Positions 4,976 to 6,420 of a DNA stretch of 6,420 bases are shown here, one piece after another. The position numbers and the translations under genes are program-made. The notes beneath the pieces were generated by a model. The model worked only from the letters and a program-made list of their open reading frames with translations, was not told where the DNA came from and made no database searches. Position 1 is the first letter of the stretch; every line of letters begins with the position of its first letter. This DNA comes from a bacterium (GTDB lineage: Bacteria > Bacillota_I > Bacilli_A > Acholeplasmatales > JAEDCM01), in contig JAILIR010000237.1 in the NCBI GenBank assembly GCA_024695185.1, positions 1-6,420 of the forward strand. The letters run 5' to 3'.

Positions 4976-6420
4976 AAACTCTACTCTTAAAAGACTTTAG
5001 ATTATTCTTTAGTGGTGGAAGCTTCAAAAAGAAATTTTTATCACTATCAGTTAAATTATTATTTGCGTTTATATTTGTTGCGATTTTACTATTCATTCTA
5101 ATTAGTGTGTTACAAAAAATTAAAGTGTATGAATATGCTGAACAAGCTATTATGTCACTAGCCTTATTCATCATATCTGTTATATTGATGCTCTCCTTTA
5201 CAGTAAGGTGTAATAAGCTCTTCTTTAACAGAAATGATATTGAACTAACTTCAAAATTCCCAATAAGAAATAGGGATATCATAATTTCAAAGCTAATATT
5301 CTTACTTGGATATTACTTTGTTGTGAATTTCATATTCACTTATCCTCTATTTGTTGCATATGGAATAATTATTAAAGTAAATATTAGTTTTTACTTTGTA
5401 GCTTTATTCTATCCAGTTATCTCGTTCTTCTTTGATATGGGTATAGCACTTATTCTATTATGTCCATACACAGTAGTCAAAAATAAGTTAAAAAATCACT
5501 TTGTTATGAGGTTTATTGTGTATTTAGTTATATTAGGTATTGCTACATACTTATATTCAAAGGTCTTAACTGTATATGTTAATTTAGTTGCTGGAGGTAA
5601 TGTTTTAACATTATTTACGCAAGACAGAATAAATATGTTTAAGTCTATGATGGCTTTTGAACTTCCAGCTAGTCCATTTATTAAAACATTTGTTGATGGT
5701 AAATATATGAATATATTATTTGTCATCATTAATTTAGCTATTTTTGCTTTAGGTGTATTTGTTTCAACATTATTCTATAAGCACAACAAAAATGTAATCA
5801 TTACAGCAAAAGCAAAACCAGTTAAGGATGAATTAAAAGAAACATCTATTAGAAAAGCTTTAATCAAAAAAGAGTTCTCTATTCTAACAAAAAATGATAA
5901 CTACATCATTTCCTTTATATGTCTACTTTTAATTCAACCATTCTTAGCATACCTTATAATAGATTCCTTGAATCTTATATTTAGAACAGGAACATTCTCA
6001 TACTATATAAGTATCGTTCCTAACTTTATTACCCTTTTAGATATAGTTCTTTTGATTTTATTTACACTTATCATTAATCAAGGAGCAACAAACTATATTC
6101 AAATGGAAGAAAAAACAATCACAATTATGAAAATGATACCTGTAAAATATAAAGAACAACTATTAATCAAAATGATAATTCCATTTAGCCTATCATTCAT
6201 ATCCTTCTTTATTACAGGCTTAGTATTAGTTATCGCAAAAGGAATAAGTTTAGAAATATTTATAGTTTCCCTAGTACTTGTGACACTTATACTATTCATT
6301 TATGATTCCATTTGCTTATACGAGGAATTAAAGATTAGATCAAATAAACCTAGAAATGCTTTTGTTTCTAACCTTTATTCTTATTTCTTACCATTACTAT
6401 TCTTTATAGTTTCGGTAATT
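4972..6420 (+). CDS. Large ABC-2-like transporter permease, cut by right edge
   Basis: An uninterrupted frame of 483 codons that leaves the window still open. It encodes a polytopic membrane protein, the partner of the preceding ATPase. By eye I count about ten complete membrane segments (near residues 29-47, 61-78, 107-131, 140-166, 181-199, 246-267, 313-331, 346-370, 403-421, 425-447) and an eleventh starting at about 472. Cytoplasmic stretches at about 48-60, 84-103 and 270-312 carry the charges. The pattern MEEKTITIMKMIPVKYKEQLLIKM (379-402, split by Pro390) resembles the 'REGKxFWxLKxLPVxxxxxLxxK' block of putative large ABC permeases (Pfam ABC_tran_2-like); this assignment is from memory of the family. 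The only usable start near the ATPase end is TTG 4972: the frame has a stop at 4963-4965 and no ATG before codon 61. A weak purine run, GAAGAGAA, precedes it. No tryptophan occurs in the visible part. The window's end hides the full length, which in this group is often above 500 residues. Confidence 0.88.
   Translation, partial: MKTLLLKDFRLFFSGGSFKKKFLSLSVKLLFAFIFVAILLFILISVLQKIKVYEYAEQAIMSLALFIISVILMLSFTVRCNKLFFNRNDIELTSKFPIRNRDIIISKLIFLLGYYFVVNFIFTYPLFVAYGIIIKVNISFYFVALFYPVISFFFDMGIALILLCPYTVVKNKLKNHFVMRFIVYLVILGIATYLYSKVLTVYVNLVAGGNVLTLFTQDRINMFKSMMAFELPASPFIKTFVDGKYMNILFVIINLAIFALGVFVSTLFYKHNKNVIITAKAKPVKDELKETSIRKALIKKEFSILTKNDNYIISFICLLLIQPFLAYLIIDSLNLIFRTGTFSYYISIVPNFITLLDIVLLILFTLIINQGATNYIQMEEKTITIMKMIPVKYKEQLLIKMIIPFSLSFISFFITGLVLVIAKGISLEIFIVSLVLVTLILFIYDSICLYEELKIRSNKPRNAFVSNLYSYFLPLLFFIVSVI

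Noticed and set aside
4953..5282. Minus-strand frames opposite the permease (also 5496-5729 and 6099-6299)
   Set aside because: The plus strand has one continuous 483-codon membrane-protein frame through all three. The antisense frames are composition artefacts.

Overview
The window is strongly AT-rich (about 30% GC by eye). It carries purine-rich Shine-Dalgarno sequences, TATAAT-type promoters, a rho-independent terminator and short intergenic gaps. Together with a polA-mutM cluster, this points to a low-GC Bacillota (Bacilli- or Erysipelotrichia-like, or a Mollicutes relative that kept the standard code). The exact taxon cannot be read from the sequence. Every tryptophan I checked is TGG and one gene ends in TGA, so UGA appears to be a stop.

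Left half (1-3398, minus strand): a compact three-gene unit read right to left. It starts with a full-length family A DNA polymerase I (polA). A small nitroreductase-family flavoprotein follows 5 bases after the polA stop. One base after the nitroreductase stop comes the N-terminal third of formamidopyrimidine-DNA glycosylase (mutM), which runs off the left edge. PolA and MutM are a repair pair: MutM excises oxidised purines and Pol I fills and trims the gap. The nitroreductase between them is the unexpected member.

Centre (3399-4103): a 91-base divergent intergenic region separates polA from a plus-strand gene. That gene encodes an unrecognised protein with four predicted membrane segments and a strongly acidic tail of about 50 residues. 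It is closed by a clear hairpin-plus-T-tract terminator.

Right half (4104-6420, plus strand): a promoter with an extended -10, an A/T-only inverted repeat abutting the ribosome binding site, and then a two-gene ABC transporter. The ATPase is complete. The polytopic permease overlaps its stop codon, starts at TTG and is cut by the right edge after 483 codons. The permease resembles the large ABC-2-like 'putative ABC transporter permease' group. The substrate is unknown.

I see no CRISPR, insertion sequence, tRNA or rRNA, and no strong case for a wholly new system. The points most worth a second look are the nitroreductase inside polA-mutM, the acidic-tailed membrane protein, the structured leader of the ABC operon and the coupled TTG start of the permease.
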